61,092 nucleotides of DNA. Origin: Rhodospirillales bacterium (lineage in GTDB: Bacteria > Pseudomonadota > Alphaproteobacteria > Reyranellales > Reyranellaceae). The notes under the pieces are model-generated. The model worked only from the letters and a program-made list of their open reading frames with translations, searched no databases and was not told where the DNA came from. Of this stretch, positions 8,247 through 17,297 are shown in pieces. The stretch lies in the NCBI GenBank assembly GCA_009377525.1, contig WHTW01000030.1, positions 370 through 61,461 of the forward strand. The letters are read 5' to 3'. A program made the position numbers and the translations under genes. The stretch's first letter is position 1. Each line of letters starts with the position of its first letter.

Positions 8247-10286
8247 ATGGCTGACAACGAGAATCGGTTCGAGATCGGCCTCGCCATGGCGGGCGCCATC
8301 TCGGCCGGCGCGTACTCTGCCGGCGTCGTGGATTTCCTGTTCCAGGCGCTTCACGAGTGGGAAGTGGCCAAGCACGAAAAGCCCGGCACGGTGCCCAATC
8401 ATGCCGTCTGCATCCGGGCTGCTGCCGGCGCGTCGGCCGGCTCGATAACGGCGGCACTGGCCGCGGTTGCCGTGGCGGGCGGCCTGCGGCCGGAGAAGGT
8501 CGACAAGCCCGGGAAGGACTGGCAACCCTATCGTTGTGTCTTGCCGGCGCTCTATCAGGCATGGGTGACGCTGCCGGACATGGCGGCGCAGCAGCCCGGC
8601 ACCCTCGACCTGCTGACGAATGACGATCTGAAGGACGGAGTGTCGCCGCAGTCGATCCTCAATGCGGCGATCCTCGACACCCTTACCGACAAGGCACTCG
8701 CTTTGCCGGCTCCAACCGAAGGCGTTGCGGCCGGCCCAGCTCATGGAGGGGAGCCGCTTCCTTACATCGCCGAGCGCCTGCACCTCTATCTCACGCTCTC
8801 GAACATGCGCGGCGTGCCCTATTTTGTCGGCTTCGAGGGCAGTGGCAAGGAGCGCGGCCACCACATGATGTGCCATGGCGATCGGGCGCACTACGTCCTC
8901 GAAGGCATCGGCGCACATGGCGGTGAAAACACATGGTTGGCCGACGATGACCACGATGTCCTCAAGATCAGGACCGCACCTGGCGGCGACAAGACAGACG
9001 AGTCCTCCTGCAAGAATTGGAAAGAGTACGGCCGCACAGCTCTGGCGTCGGCAGCATTTCCGCTCGGCCTTGCCGCGCGTCCGATCGAGAGCAACGTCAG
9101 CAAGTATGTGAAGCGCAAGTGGCCGTACCTTTCGGGTATCGACCAACACGACCCGCCGAGTTGGCCCGATTCGTGGGACAAGACCGCCCATCCGTACAAC
9201 TTCATGAGCATCGACGGCGGGTTGATCGACAACGAGCCCTTCGAATATGCGCGCCGGGCAATCATGCGCGACAATGACGCCAACAAGTCCGGCGAGAGCA
9301 GCGTGAAGGGCGCCGTCGTGATGATCGATCCGTTCCCGGAGCCCCCGGCTTTCTCGCTCCAGGAGGCCAAACAGGCGTCGATCTTCGACGTCGCGCGTGC
9401 CGTGTTCCCGATGTTGAAGAACCAGGCCCGCTTCAAGCCGGGCACATTGGCGACGGCATTCGACAACACCAACTACGGCCAGTGGATGATCGCGCCTTCT
9501 CGACCGGTCGAAGGTTCTCACGGCAAGAAGAACGAGCGTTACGCCGTCGCGACGGGTGTGCTGGGCGGTTTCGGCGGCTTCCTCGATGAAGCGTTCCGGG
9601 CCCACGACTACCAGCTCGGCCGCCGCAACTGCCAGAAGTTCCTTCGGGACATCTTTTCCGTCGGTGAAGGGCATCCCTTCGTCAAGGATTGGCCGCCCGG
9701 CGTCGACAAACTCTTCCGCAAGTACGACGACGATACGAAAAGATTCTACTTCCCGGTGATCCCCCTCGTGGGCACGGCGGCGCTGCAGGTGCCGGCTCCG
9801 GACTGGCCGCGCATGAGCCAGGAGCGTCTGGCGGAGGTCGAAAAGCGCATCGGGCAGCGCGCGGCCTATGTCGTGCCCCGGCTCATCACGAGCAAGACGC
9901 GGCACAAACTCCTGAACGCCGCGGCGTGGCTGCTATGGGTGTGGAAGGGCAAGCGGCGTCTCTTGAAGTATGTGCACCGCGTTGTCGAAGCCGACCTGTT
10001 TCGCCGGGACCAGCTTGAGACCGGGACGCCGTACAGCGCTGAGGCCCGCGAGGTGTTGACTGAGCTGAAGGCTCCAGGCTACGGCTATCGGACCATCAAG
10101 GGCCTCGACCAGGCGATTGACCTGAGTGAGAAGCAGATCGAGGACGCGCTGAAGGAGCTCGGGAGGATTCCGAATCTCCTATGGTCCGGCGAGGTGAATA
10201 GTCAGCGATGCTGGGTCCTATCGGTCCGACGTCCAGGCTGGTGGAAGCGCAACGATCCATTCAGAGGCGAGCCGGTCATCGGTTGA
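8247..10286 (+). CDS. Patatin-like phospholipase family protein, large form
   Basis: The 679-residue protein begins at the ATG at 8247 with GGAGG upstream; an earlier in-frame ATG at 8148 lacks this. The N-terminus has an atypical oxyanion-hole stretch A-G-A-I-S-A-G-A, then the nucleophile elbow G-A-S-A-G with Ser63. The dyad aspartate is in D-G-G at residue 323, followed by L-I-D-N-E-P. The last 90 residues look like a winged helix (about 600-645). It is therefore expected to be a Ser-Asp lipid acyl hydrolase, soluble, with a large unassigned middle region. Neighbours give no pathway. It runs convergently into the histidine kinase gene. Confidence 0.85.
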   Translation: MADNENRFEIGLAMAGAISAGAYSAGVVDFLFQALHEWEVAKHEKPGTVPNHAVCIRAAAGASAGSITAALAAVAVAGGLRPEKVDKPGKDWQPYRCVLPALYQAWVTLPDMAAQQPGTLDLLTNDDLKDGVSPQSILNAAILDTLTDKALALPAPTEGVAAGPAHGGEPLPYIAERLHLYLTLSNMRGVPYFVGFEGSGKERGHHMMCHGDRAHYVLEGIGAHGGENTWLADDDHDVLKIRTAPGGDKTDESSCKNWKEYGRTALASAAFPLGLAARPIESNVSKYVKRKWPYLSGIDQHDPPSWPDSWDKTAHPYNFMSIDGGLIDNEPFEYARRAIMRDNDANKSGESSVKGAVVMIDPFPEPPAFSLQEAKQASIFDVARAVFPMLKNQARFKPGTLATAFDNTNYGQWMIAPSRPVEGSHGKKNERYAVATGVLGGFGGFLDEAFRAHDYQLGRRNCQKFLRDIFSVGEGHPFVKDWPPGVDKLFRKYDDDTKRFYFPVIPLVGTAALQVPAPDWPRMSQERLAEVEKRIGQRAAYVVPRLITSKTRHKLLNAAAWLLWVWKGKRRLLKYVHRVVEADLFRRDQLETGTPYSAEAREVLTELKAPGYGYRTIKGLDQAIDLSEKQIEDALKELGRIPNLLWSGEVNSQRCWVLSVRRPGWWKRNDPFRGEPVIG

Positions 10287-10296
10287 CCGTTTTGCT

Positions 10297-10325
10297 GGAG
10301 CGCGGACCTCCAGGTCCGCGATCCG
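10297..10325. repeat. Palindromic repeat family A copy between convergent genes
   Basis: The core CGCGGACCTCCAGGTCCGCG (10301-10320) is a perfect palindrome apart from its two central bases. The same core occurs at 22417-22446. It lies between the stops of the patatin and histidine kinase genes, a terminator position for both. Confidence 0.75.
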
Positions 10326-10334
10326 GCAGGAGGT

Positions 10335-11729
10335 CTACCGTGCGGCCGGGCCGGTCAGGACGACGCCCAGCCCTGGCTTGCGGTCGGTGAGTTCGATCGA
10401 AAGGCCGTGCAGGCCGGCGATCGCCTTGACGAGTGCCAAGCCAAGGCCGCTGCCGGCCGTCGAGCGGCTGTGGTCGAGGCGGTAGAAACGGTCAAGCACC
10501 TTTCCGCGTTCAGCCTCGGGAATGCCCGGACCGTTGTCGGCAACGTCGATTTCGAAGCGCGTTCCCGTGCGACGCAGTGCCAGCATCACCGTTGAGCCGG
10601 CGGGCGTGTGGCGCAGGGCGTTCTCCACCAGGTTCGAGAGCATCTGCGCTACGAGCTGACGGTCTCCGGTGAGACGCACGCCGTCGTCGATGCGGATGTC
10701 GAGCTTGTGGCCGGAATCCTCGACGGCGGGTTGGTAGGCTTCGCCGACACTGCGGGCCAGCGCAGAGAGATCGAGCTCGGCGAAGGCGCTCTTCTGCGCG
10801 CCGGCCTCGACCTGGGCGATGCGCAGCAGGGCCGAGAAGGTTTCCAGCAGCTCGTCGGCTTCGGCAATCGCCGCCTCGGTCGCGGCGTCGTAGTCGGCCG
10901 TGGTCTTGGCCCGCTCGCGCGCATCTTCCAGATGCTGGCGCAGCCGGCCGAGCGGCGTGCGCAGATCGTGGGCGATGTCGCTCGACACCTGGCGCAGGCC
11001 ATCCATGAGCTGCTGGATGCGGCCCAGCATGGCGTTGAGGCTGGCGATGAGCTGGTCGATCTCGTCGTTCGTGCCGCGCACGGGAATGCGCGCCGAGAGA
11101 TCGCCCGCCATGATGACGCGGTTGGTGCGCGTGATGGCGTCGATGCGGCGCAGGAAGGAATTGGCAAGTACCGCGCCGCCGGCGATGGCGAGCAGCAGCG
11201 TGAGCCCGCCTGCCCAGGCGAAGGCGCGCACGATGGCGTGTTGCATGTCGGTGAGGCGCGCGACGTCCTGGGCGACCAGCAGGAACGAGCCGTCGGGCAG
11301 GGTGAGGCCGAAGCCGGTGAGCTTGGTCTGTTCGTCGTAGACCTCCGGCGCCGGCGTGTCGGCCTTCGGCACGAAGTCGACGACACCGTTGACCGGCGGC
11401 ATGCCGGGCAGGTTGCCGACGACCACCCGGCCATTGGGCGCCTGCAGGAGGTAGAAGATCGGCCCGCGCGTACGGAAGTTCATGCGCCGCGCGATCTGCT
11501 GCGCAAGGCCGGTCAGTCCGGTGCGGCTATGCACCTCGGCGAGCTGATAGGCCTCCGAGCGCAGCACCGCCGCCATGTCGGTCTGCATCGCCGCCGTGGC
11601 CGTCACGTACACGGTGGCGAACAGGGCGCCCGCGGAGGCGATGAACAGCGCGGCATAGAACAGCGTGAGCCGGAAGCTCGCCGACCGCAGGATGCGGCCG
11701 AGCGTGCTACTCGAGCGCGCGGATGACAT
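10335..11729 (-). CDS. Membrane sensor histidine kinase (EnvZ/PhoQ-type layout)
   Basis: The 464-residue kinase has a first membrane helix about 22-44, a periplasmic sensor about 45-170, a second helix about 172-195, HAMP about 196-245, then HisKA with the phosphoacceptor His254 in S-D-I-A-H-D-L-R-T-P-L. A HATPase_c domain follows with N box N-L-V-E-N-A-L-R-H, G1 box D-N-G-P-G-I-P and G2 box G-S-G-L-G-L-A-L. The gene starts within the last 23 bases of the response regulator, so the pair is co-translated. The divergent degP-like gene suggests an envelope-stress signal, which is inference from position. Confidence 0.95.
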   Translation of the reverse strand: MSSARSSSTLGRILRSASFRLTLFYAALFIASAGALFATVYVTATAAMQTDMAAVLRSEAYQLAEVHSRTGLTGLAQQIARRMNFRTRGPIFYLLQAPNGRVVVGNLPGMPPVNGVVDFVPKADTPAPEVYDEQTKLTGFGLTLPDGSFLLVAQDVARLTDMQHAIVRAFAWAGGLTLLLAIAGGAVLANSFLRRIDAITRTNRVIMAGDLSARIPVRGTNDEIDQLIASLNAMLGRIQQLMDGLRQVSSDIAHDLRTPLGRLRQHLEDARERAKTTADYDAATEAAIAEADELLETFSALLRIAQVEAGAQKSAFAELDLSALARSVGEAYQPAVEDSGHKLDIRIDDGVRLTGDRQLVAQMLSNLVENALRHTPAGSTVMLALRRTGTRFEIDVADNGPGIPEAERGKVLDRFYRLDHSRSTAGSGLGLALVKAIAGLHGLSIELTDRKPGLGVVLTGPAAR

Positions 11730-12381
11730 ACCCAGCCCCTCTGACGGTGTGGAGGAGCGGCCGGCCGAAGCCCTTGTCGATCTTGGAGCGCAGGCGGCTG
11801 ATGTGGGTCTCGACGATGTTGGTCTTGGGATCGAAATGGAAGTCCCAGACCTTTTCCAGCAGCATGGTGCGGGTCACGACCTCGCCGGCATGGCGCAGCA
11901 GGTATTCCAGGATCTTGAACTCCTGGGCCAGCAGCTCGATGCGTTTGCCGGCGCGCGTCACGGTGCGCGCCAGCAGGTCCATCTCGAGGTCGCCGACCGA
12001 CAGCGACGTCGTCGCCACGATCGGCGGCCGGCGCGACAGCGCGCCGATGCGCGCCAAGAGTTCGGCGAAGGCGAAGGGTTTCACAAGATAGTCGTCGCCG
12101 CCGGCATCGAACCCTGCCACGCGATCGTCGATGCCGCCCATGGTGGTGAGGAACAGCACCGGCGTGCGCACGTTCGACGTGCGCGCCGCCTTCACCAACG
12201 ACAGGCCGTCCATGCTGGGCAGCATGCGGTCGACGATCATGACGTCGTACTTCTCGCCGGTGGCGAGGTAGAGCCCGTCGCGGCCGTTGTCGGCCTGGTC
12301 GACGACGTGGCCGTGCTCGCGCAGGCCCTTGGCGATGTAGTCGGAGGTCTGCTTGTCGTCTTCGACGAGGAGGATCTTCAC
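11707..12381 (-). CDS. OmpR/PhoB-family response regulator
   Basis: The 224-residue regulator has a receiver domain (1-115) with acidic pocket E7-D8-D9, phosphoacceptor Asp51 in I-V-D-R-M-L-P and the conserved lysine in L-V-K-P-F-A near 101. A winged-helix DNA-binding domain follows (about 125-222), ending in the usual T-V-R-G-A-G-Y-V-I. It forms an operon with the overlapping kinase gene and is divergent from the DegP-like protease across 168 bases, so both promoters lie in 12382-12549. Confidence 0.95.
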   Translation of the reverse strand: MKILLVEDDKQTSDYIAKGLREHGHVVDQADNGRDGLYLATGEKYDVMIVDRMLPSMDGLSLVKAARTSNVRTPVLFLTTMGGIDDRVAGFDAGGDDYLVKPFAFAELLARIGALSRRPPIVATTSLSVGDLEMDLLARTVTRAGKRIELLAQEFKILEYLLRHAGEVVTRTMLLEKVWDFHFDPKTNIVETHISRLRSKIDKGFGRPLLHTVRGAGYVIRALE

Positions 12382-12549
12382 GGTTTACCTGTCAGGCCAA
12401 CGCTCGTTGCAGGTCCGTTTTGCCCGAATCCAGGCCAAAAACAACGTTCCTCACTATACAAACATTCAATTTAGCAGCCATCCGGTCGCCATGGGCCCAC
12501 GCCCATATTCCCTCCTACCAAAGCCCGGACCCTCAAGGAGGTAGCTTCA

Positions 12550-14073
12550 ATGACCAAGACCAAGTCCCGCATCCTCACCGCGCTGGCGCTTACCACAGCG
12601 CTGACCGCGCCGGTGCTGATCGCTCCGATGTTCACGGCGCCTGCGGCCGTGGCTGCCGCGCCGACCGTGTCGGGCGTGCAGGACTTCTCCGATCTCGCCG
12701 CCAAGGTGACCCCGGCGGTGGTGAACGTCGCCGTGACCATGAAGGCCGGCGGCGACGACGGTGACGAGACCCGCATGTCGTCCGACCAGCAGAAGCAGAT
12801 GGAAGAGTTCATGCAGAAGTTCGCCGAACGTTTCGGCGTGCCGATGCAGCCCGGCCAGCCGGGTGGGCCCGGCGCCAAGCCGCAGCGTCCGAACCACAAG
12901 GGCCAGGCCGTCGGCACCGGCTTCATCATCGACGAGAAGGGCTGGATCGTCACCAACCATCACGTCGTCGGCAAGGCCGACGAGATCACCGTGACCATGT
13001 CAGACGGCCGCAAGCTGCCGGCCAAGCTGATGGGCGGCGACGAGAAGACCGACATCGCCCTGCTCAAGGTCGAGAGCAACAAGCCGCTGCCGTACGTGTC
13101 GTTCGGCGACGCCGGCAAGGTGCGCGTCGGCCAGCCGGTGATGGCGGTCGGCAACCCGTTCGGCCTGGGCGGCACCGTGACGACCGGCATCGTGTCGGCG
13201 CGCGGCCGTGACATCCAGTCCGGTCCGTTCGACGACTACATCCAGACCGACGCCGCCATCAACCGCGGCAACTCGGGTGGTCCGCTGTTCGACATGGAGG
13301 GCAGGGTGATCGGCATCAACACCGCCATCTTCTCGCCGTCAGGCGGCAGCGTCGGCCTGGGCTTCGCCATCCCGTCCAGCCTGGCCGAAGGTGTCGTGGC
13401 CCAGCTGAAGGTCAACGGCAAGATCGAGCGCGGCCTGCTTGGCGTGCAGATCCAGCCGCTGAACGAGGAGCTCGCCAAGAGCATGTCGTTCGACGGCGAC
13501 AAGGGCGCCCTGGTGGCCCAGGTCACGCCGGACAGCGCGGCGATGGCGGCCGGCATCAAGTCGGGTGACGTGATCAAGAGCGTCGACGGCAAGAACGTCG
13601 ACACGATCAGGGACCTGACCCGGATGATCTCGTCGATGAAGCCCGGCACCTCGGCCAAGATCGGCCTGTGGCGCGACGGCAAGGACGTGACGGTCATCGC
13701 CAAGATCGGCGGCGACCAGAAGGACGAGGCGAAGGTCATCAAGGCCAGCGCCGACAAGGCCGACAAGAAGGCCGAGCCGCTGTCCTACGGTGTGTCGCTG
13801 GCGCCGCTCTCCAAGGAAGCGCGCCAGGGCATGAAGCTGGACGACTCGGTCAAGGGCGCGCTGATCGCCTCGGTCGAGGCGGGCAGCCCGGCCGATGACA
13901 TGGGCCTGAAGGCGGGTGACATCCTGCAGCAGGTTGGCAAGGAGGCCGTCGACAGCCCGCAGATGGCTGCCGAGAAGCTCAAGGAAGCCAAGAACACCGG
14001 CAAGCCGGTGCTGATGAAAGTCTATCGGGAGGGGATGACCAGATTCGTCGCTATCTCTCCCCGGGCGGCGTAG
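12550..14073 (+). CDS. degP: Do/DegP-like periplasmic serine endoprotease
   Basis: The 507-residue protein has an N-terminal signal peptide (basic start, hydrophobic core, A-A-V-A-A-A-P around 31-38). The trypsin-like domain shows His138 in T-N-H-H-V-V, Asp168 in K-T-D-I-A-L and Ser242 in G-N-S-G-G-P. Two PDZ domains follow at about 285-375 and 405-500. A strong AAGGAGGT lies 8 bases before the ATG. It should degrade or refold misfolded periplasmic proteins. The divergent two-component genes suggest stress-induced control. Members of this family go under degP, degQ or mucD, so the symbol is approximate. Confidence 0.95.
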   Translation: MTKTKSRILTALALTTALTAPVLIAPMFTAPAAVAAAPTVSGVQDFSDLAAKVTPAVVNVAVTMKAGGDDGDETRMSSDQQKQMEEFMQKFAERFGVPMQPGQPGGPGAKPQRPNHKGQAVGTGFIIDEKGWIVTNHHVVGKADEITVTMSDGRKLPAKLMGGDEKTDIALLKVESNKPLPYVSFGDAGKVRVGQPVMAVGNPFGLGGTVTTGIVSARGRDIQSGPFDDYIQTDAAINRGNSGGPLFDMEGRVIGINTAIFSPSGGSVGLGFAIPSSLAEGVVAQLKVNGKIERGLLGVQIQPLNEELAKSMSFDGDKGALVAQVTPDSAAMAAGIKSGDVIKSVDGKNVDTIRDLTRMISSMKPGTSAKIGLWRDGKDVTVIAKIGGDQKDEAKVIKASADKADKKAEPLSYGVSLAPLSKEARQGMKLDDSVKGALIASVEAGSPADDMGLKAGDILQQVGKEAVDSPQMAAEKLKEAKNTGKPVLMKVYREGMTRFVAISPRAA

Positions 14074-14090
14074 CTGATCCTCTCGAGAGA

Positions 14091-14122
14091 GCCGGCGGTG
14101 GCCCCACCATCGCCGGCTTTTT
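14091..14122 (+). terminator. Rho-independent terminator of degP-like gene
   Basis: GCCGGCGGTGG pairs with CCACCATCGCCGGC through a short loop and is followed by TTTTT. It lies 17 bases after the stop codon. Confidence 0.85.
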
Positions 14123-14276
14123 CTCATCCAGCGTTTCTCTTCAGGCAGCAATCTTCAGGAGGGGGGCACATCCAGCCGCGCTCCACAAAAGCGGCGGATG
14201 TGTTTCACGGAGGGGGACGGGGTCCGCGGCTCACGCGTACGTGGGGTCGCGGGCCTCTCTTATTGGAGCGTTCAAA

Positions 14277-15281
14277 CTAAAGCGCCGGCATCACTTCCTT
14301 GGCCAGCAGTTCGATCGAGCGGGCCGATTCCTCGAACGACAGGTCGCCGAACGCCAGCCGGCACAGGCAGTAGTTGATGCCGGCGATCTCATTGTCCTTC
14401 TTCAGCCGGTCGCGCACCGTCGACGGCGAACCGGCGACGATGTAGCCGCCGTCGAGCGCCGGCTCGAACTCGGCCGGGATCATCTGGCGCGGCAGGCCGA
14501 CGCCATGGGCGCGCCACAGATGGATCAGCGCGTCGTACCACAGGGCGAAGGCACGCTTGGCCGCGCTCTGCGCCTCGCGGTCGGTGTCGCCGACCACGAC
14601 ATGGCGGCTGAGCCCGATCAGCGGCAGGTCCTTGTCGGCTCGGCCCAGCGCCTTCCACGCCGCGCGATAGCGCGCCGCGAACTGGCCGACGCCGTCCGCC
14701 CGCATGCCGACCACCGTGTTGCAGGTCTGCTTGGCCAGCCGATCGGCGCTCTCCAGCGAGTTGGCGCCGTACCACAGCGGCGGATGCGGCCGTTGCACCG
14801 GCTGCATCTCCATCGGCACGTCCTTGAAGGTGAAGTACCTGCCTTCGTGGCTCAGCCGCTTCTCGGTCAGGCCCTTCATGATCACCTGCATGGCCTCGGC
14901 GAAGCGCTCCGGCCCGGTCGCGGGATCGACGCCGTAGTAGCCGACCTCGTAGGGCGAGATGCCGCGGCCGATGCCGAGCTCCAGCCGCCCGCCGCTCATC
15001 TGGTCGAGCATGCAGATCTCGTCGATCAGCCTGAGCGGATGATAGAGGTTGACGGTGTACACCAGCGGCCCGAAGCGCAGTCGCTTGGTGCGCTGCGCCA
15101 CGGCGGCCAGGAACACGCTGGGCGAGGGCGCCATGCCGAGCGGCGTCGCGTGATGCTCGGCCAGATGATAGGCGTGAAAGCCCGCGCGGTCATAGAGCTC
15201 GATCAGGCGCAGGCGCTCGTCGAACTGCCGGCCGAGATCGGCGCCGGCGCGGTCCATGTGGTCGAAGACGCCGAACTTCAT
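14277..15281 (-). CDS. LLM-class flavin-dependent oxidoreductase (luciferase-like)
   Basis: The 334-residue protein has a bacterial-luciferase-like TIM barrel. The start M-K-F-G-V-F-D-H-M is followed by [12 protein letters not shown], the segment [11 protein letters not shown], and a late V-A-G-S-P-S-T-V. The ATG at 15281 is chosen because it matches family N-termini; an open frame continues upstream. It should bind reduced FMN/F420-type flavin and act on an unknown substrate. It is divergent from the rubredoxin-pirin pair (36 bases between starts), so an electron-transfer link is possible but unproven. Confidence 0.88.
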   Translation of the reverse strand: MKFGVFDHMDRAGADLGRQFDERLRLIELYDRAGFHAYHLAEHHATPLGMAPSPSVFLAAVAQRTKRLRFGPLVYTVNLYHPLRLIDEICMLDQMSGGRLELGIGRGISPYEVGYYGVDPATGPERFAEAMQVIMKGLTEKRLSHEGRYFTFKDVPMEMQPVQRPHPPLWYGANSLESADRLAKQTCNTVVGMRADGVGQFAARYRAAWKALGRADKDLPLIGLSRHVVVGDTDREAQSAAKRAFALWYDALIHLWRAHGVGLPRQMIPAEFEPALDGGYIVAGSPSTVRDRLKKDNEIAGINYCLCRLAFGDLSFEESARSIELLAKEVMPAL

Positions 15282-15317
15282 GCGTTTCCCCCGTTTAGGC
15301 GATGCTACAAGGTCTGC

Positions 15318-15509
15318 ATGAAGAAGTATCTGTGTCTCGGCTGCGGCTTTTCCTATGACGAGGCGCGCGGTCTGCCCGAGCATGGTATCGCCCCGGGCAC
15401 GCGCTGGGTCGAGATTCCCGACGACTGGGTCTGTCCGGATTGCGGAACGCCCAAGGCGGGCTTCGAGATGGTCGAGATTCCCTACTGGTCCGAAGCGAGG
15501 CCGGCGTGA
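15318..15509 (+). CDS. Rubredoxin
   Basis: The 63-residue one-domain protein binds a single Fe through four cysteines: C6-L-G-C9 and C39-P-D-C42-G. The core features Y-D-E-A-R-G, T-R-W and I-P-D-D-W-V-C-P are diagnostic. It is a small cytosolic electron carrier. The start at 15318 gives the normal length; a long in-frame upstream extension is the antisense of the luciferase-like gene. The last codons overlap the GTG start of the pirin gene (GTGA), so the pair is translationally coupled. Confidence 0.93.
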   Translation: MKKYLCLGCGFSYDEARGLPEHGIAPGTRWVEIPDDWVCPDCGTPKAGFEMVEIPYWSEARPA

Positions 15510-16252
15510 GCGTCCGTTTCATCCTGCGCGCCGGCGACCGCGGCTACTCGTACCTGCCGTCGACCGGGCTCAATGCCAGTTACGTCGCCGGCCATCCCGA
15601 CGGCGTGATTACCCGCCATTCCAGCTTCAACTTCCATGAGTACCAGTCCGGCATCCCGGGCCTCGGCGTCATGAAAGTGTTCGGCGACGAGACGTTTACG
15701 CCGGGCGGCACTGGCTACAACATGCACCCGCACCACAATTTCATCATCATGGCCTTCGTGCTGGGTGGCACACTCACCCACATCAACACAATCGCCAAGG
15801 TCGATGAGCTGCGCGAGGACGACTACTACGTGTTCGCCGCCGGCTCGGGCGGCAAGCACAGCGAGCTCAACATCGGCGAGCAGGATCTCCACGTCATCTA
15901 TGTCTGGATGCTGCCCGGGCAGCTCCTCGCGCCACTGTCCTACCGGCGCAACCGCTTCGATCGCGCGGCCGGCGCCAACCGCATCACCTGCCTGGTCGGC
16001 GACGAGCAGGGCGCGCTGCCGATCGGCCAGACCGTCAAGGTCTCGCGGCTGCTGAGCGACGCCGACCGGACGCATGTCTATCGAGCGGCGAAGGCGAACG
16101 GCATCTACACCTTCGTCGTGGAAGGCGACGTGGAGATCGCCGAGGCCATCCTGACGCGCCGCGACAGTCTCGCTCTCGAGGGCGAGGACAAAATCGAAAT
16201 CAAGGTCCGCACCGCCGGCACGGACATCCTGGTGGTGGAAACGAAACTCTGA
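15506..16252 (+). CDS. Pirin family protein
   Basis: The product is a 248-residue bicupin-like protein. The pirin metal site is visible as H-P-H-H (about residues 73-76) and K-H-S-E-L-N (about 116-121), giving the His/His/His/Glu iron ligands. The early F-N-F-H-E-Y and G-L-G-V-M-K-V-F patterns also fit. The start is the GTG at 15506 inside the rubredoxin stop (GTGA); an earlier ATG at 15440 would run through the rubredoxin gene. Pirins are redox-linked iron proteins, some with quercetinase activity. The coupling to rubredoxin is the informative context. Confidence 0.85.
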   Translation: MSVRFILRAGDRGYSYLPSTGLNASYVAGHPDGVITRHSSFNFHEYQSGIPGLGVMKVFGDETFTPGGTGYNMHPHHNFIIMAFVLGGTLTHINTIAKVDELREDDYYVFAAGSGGKHSELNIGEQDLHVIYVWMLPGQLLAPLSYRRNRFDRAAGANRITCLVGDEQGALPIGQTVKVSRLLSDADRTHVYRAAKANGIYTFVVEGDVEIAEAILTRRDSLALEGEDKIEIKVRTAGTDILVVETKL

Positions 16253-16261
16253 CGGGCGCGT

Positions 16262-16792
16262 TCACAAGCGCCGCACGGTGATCCGCGCGAAGACGTGCCA
16301 TTTGGAGTTTTCCACGAAGACCCACAGGTAGATCTGCTCGGGCTTCGATCCTGATTGATGTTCCAGCAGGAGCTGCGCCGGCCTGTCGGTTTCGTAGAAG
16401 GCTTCGAACAGGCTGGGCACGAGGTTGGCCGTGCTCGGGCTGCCGATGCAGATGACGCTGGGATCGTCGTTGGGCAGTCCCCGCATGTTCGCCGGATCGA
16501 CGACGGCATCGGGATCGAAGCGGCGAAGCCGGCAGTACCCCGCCGACGCCGGTGAGCGCGGCACGATCGTTTCCGGCGGGTCGTCCTTGGTGAAGTAGGC
16601 GACCGCGGAGAGACCGGAAACTTGATAGGCGCCCGGCGCCAATGTCAGGATTCCCGTCGAGAAATCGCACTGGACGGCGCTGCCCTTGCGGACGTCGGTG
16701 TCGGTGAAGACGCGCCGGTTCCAGCCGGGTTGCGCCGGCTTGGAGGCGGGCGAGAGTTCGGTGAAGACTGCGTAGTCAGCCGGTGAGGACAT
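16262..16792 (-). CDS. Hypothetical protein
   Basis: The 176-residue product was not recognised. It has no signal peptide and no membrane segment. Alternating hydrophobic strands (G-I-L-T-L-A-P-G-A-Y-Q-V-S and Q-I-Y-L-W-V-F-V-E, with the C-terminal W-H-V-F-A-R-I-T-V) suggest a small beta-sandwich or jelly roll. The region around G-S-P-S-T-A-N-L resembles no known motif. It lies three bases downstream of the CoA-binding protein gene in the same direction and is probably co-transcribed with it. Confidence 0.65.
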   Translation of the reverse strand: MSSPADYAVFTELSPASKPAQPGWNRRVFTDTDVRKGSAVQCDFSTGILTLAPGAYQVSGLSAVAYFTKDDPPETIVPRSPASAGYCRLRRFDPDAVVDPANMRGLPNDDPSVICIGSPSTANLVPSLFEAFYETDRPAQLLLEHQSGSKPEQIYLWVFVENSKWHVFARITVRRL

Positions 16793-16795
16793 CGC

Positions 16796-17284
16796 CTAGA
16801 GCGCCCGTTTCCTGCTGGAGATGACGCCACTTGCGATGCCGTGCCATTCGATGGTGCCGGATAGCCGCGAGTGCTCGATCTTGGGGCAGCGGTTCATGAC
16901 GACCTTCAGGCCGGCCTTCTCCGCGCGTTCGGCGGCTGCGTCGTTGCGCACCCCGAGCTGCATCCACACCACCTTGGCGCCGTGCTTGATGGCGGCATCG
17001 GTGATCGGTCCTGCCGCCTCGGAGTTGCGGAAGATGTCGACCATGTCGGCCTTCTGCGGCAGCTCCTCGAGCGAGCCGTAGACCTTCTGGCCCATGATCT
17101 CCTGGCCGGCCGCGGCTGGGTTGACCGGCAGGATCCGGTAGCCGCGATCCAGCAAGTACTTCATTGCAAAATAGCTCGGACGATTCCAGTTGGCCGAGGC
17201 GCCGACCATTGCGATGGTCTTGGTATCGCGCAGGATCCGGCGCAGGTAGGCGTCGTCGTAGCGGTCGTGATTCACGGCGGACAT
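16796..17284 (-). CDS. CoA-binding domain protein (YccU-like)
   Basis: The 162-residue Rossmann-fold protein has the signature I-A-M-V-G-A-S-A-N-W-N-R-P-S-Y near 24-38, followed by Y-L-L-D-R-G-Y-R-I-L-P-V-N-P. This is the CoA-binding domain also found in succinyl-CoA synthetase alpha subunits, here stand-alone. A later W-M-Q-L-G-V and the C-terminal M-N-R-C-P-K-I-E-H are typical of the small YccU group. The start at 17284 (MSAVNHD) is preferred over 17374. Its cellular role is unknown. It is divergent from the old yellow enzyme gene with only 13 bases between. Confidence 0.88.
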   Translation of the reverse strand: MSAVNHDRYDDAYLRRILRDTKTIAMVGASANWNRPSYFAMKYLLDRGYRILPVNPAAAGQEIMGQKVYGSLEELPQKADMVDIFRNSEAAGPITDAAIKHGAKVVWMQLGVRNDAAAERAEKAGLKVVMNRCPKIEHSRLSGTIEWHGIASGVISSRKRAL

Positions 17285-17297
17285 GGGGGGAGTATAC

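Noticed and set aside
10608..11726. 372-codon plus-strand frame opposite the histidine kinase
   Set aside because: Antisense shadow: composition is rich in G/R/E/H without hydrophobic core patterns, and the kinase motifs on the minus strand are complete.
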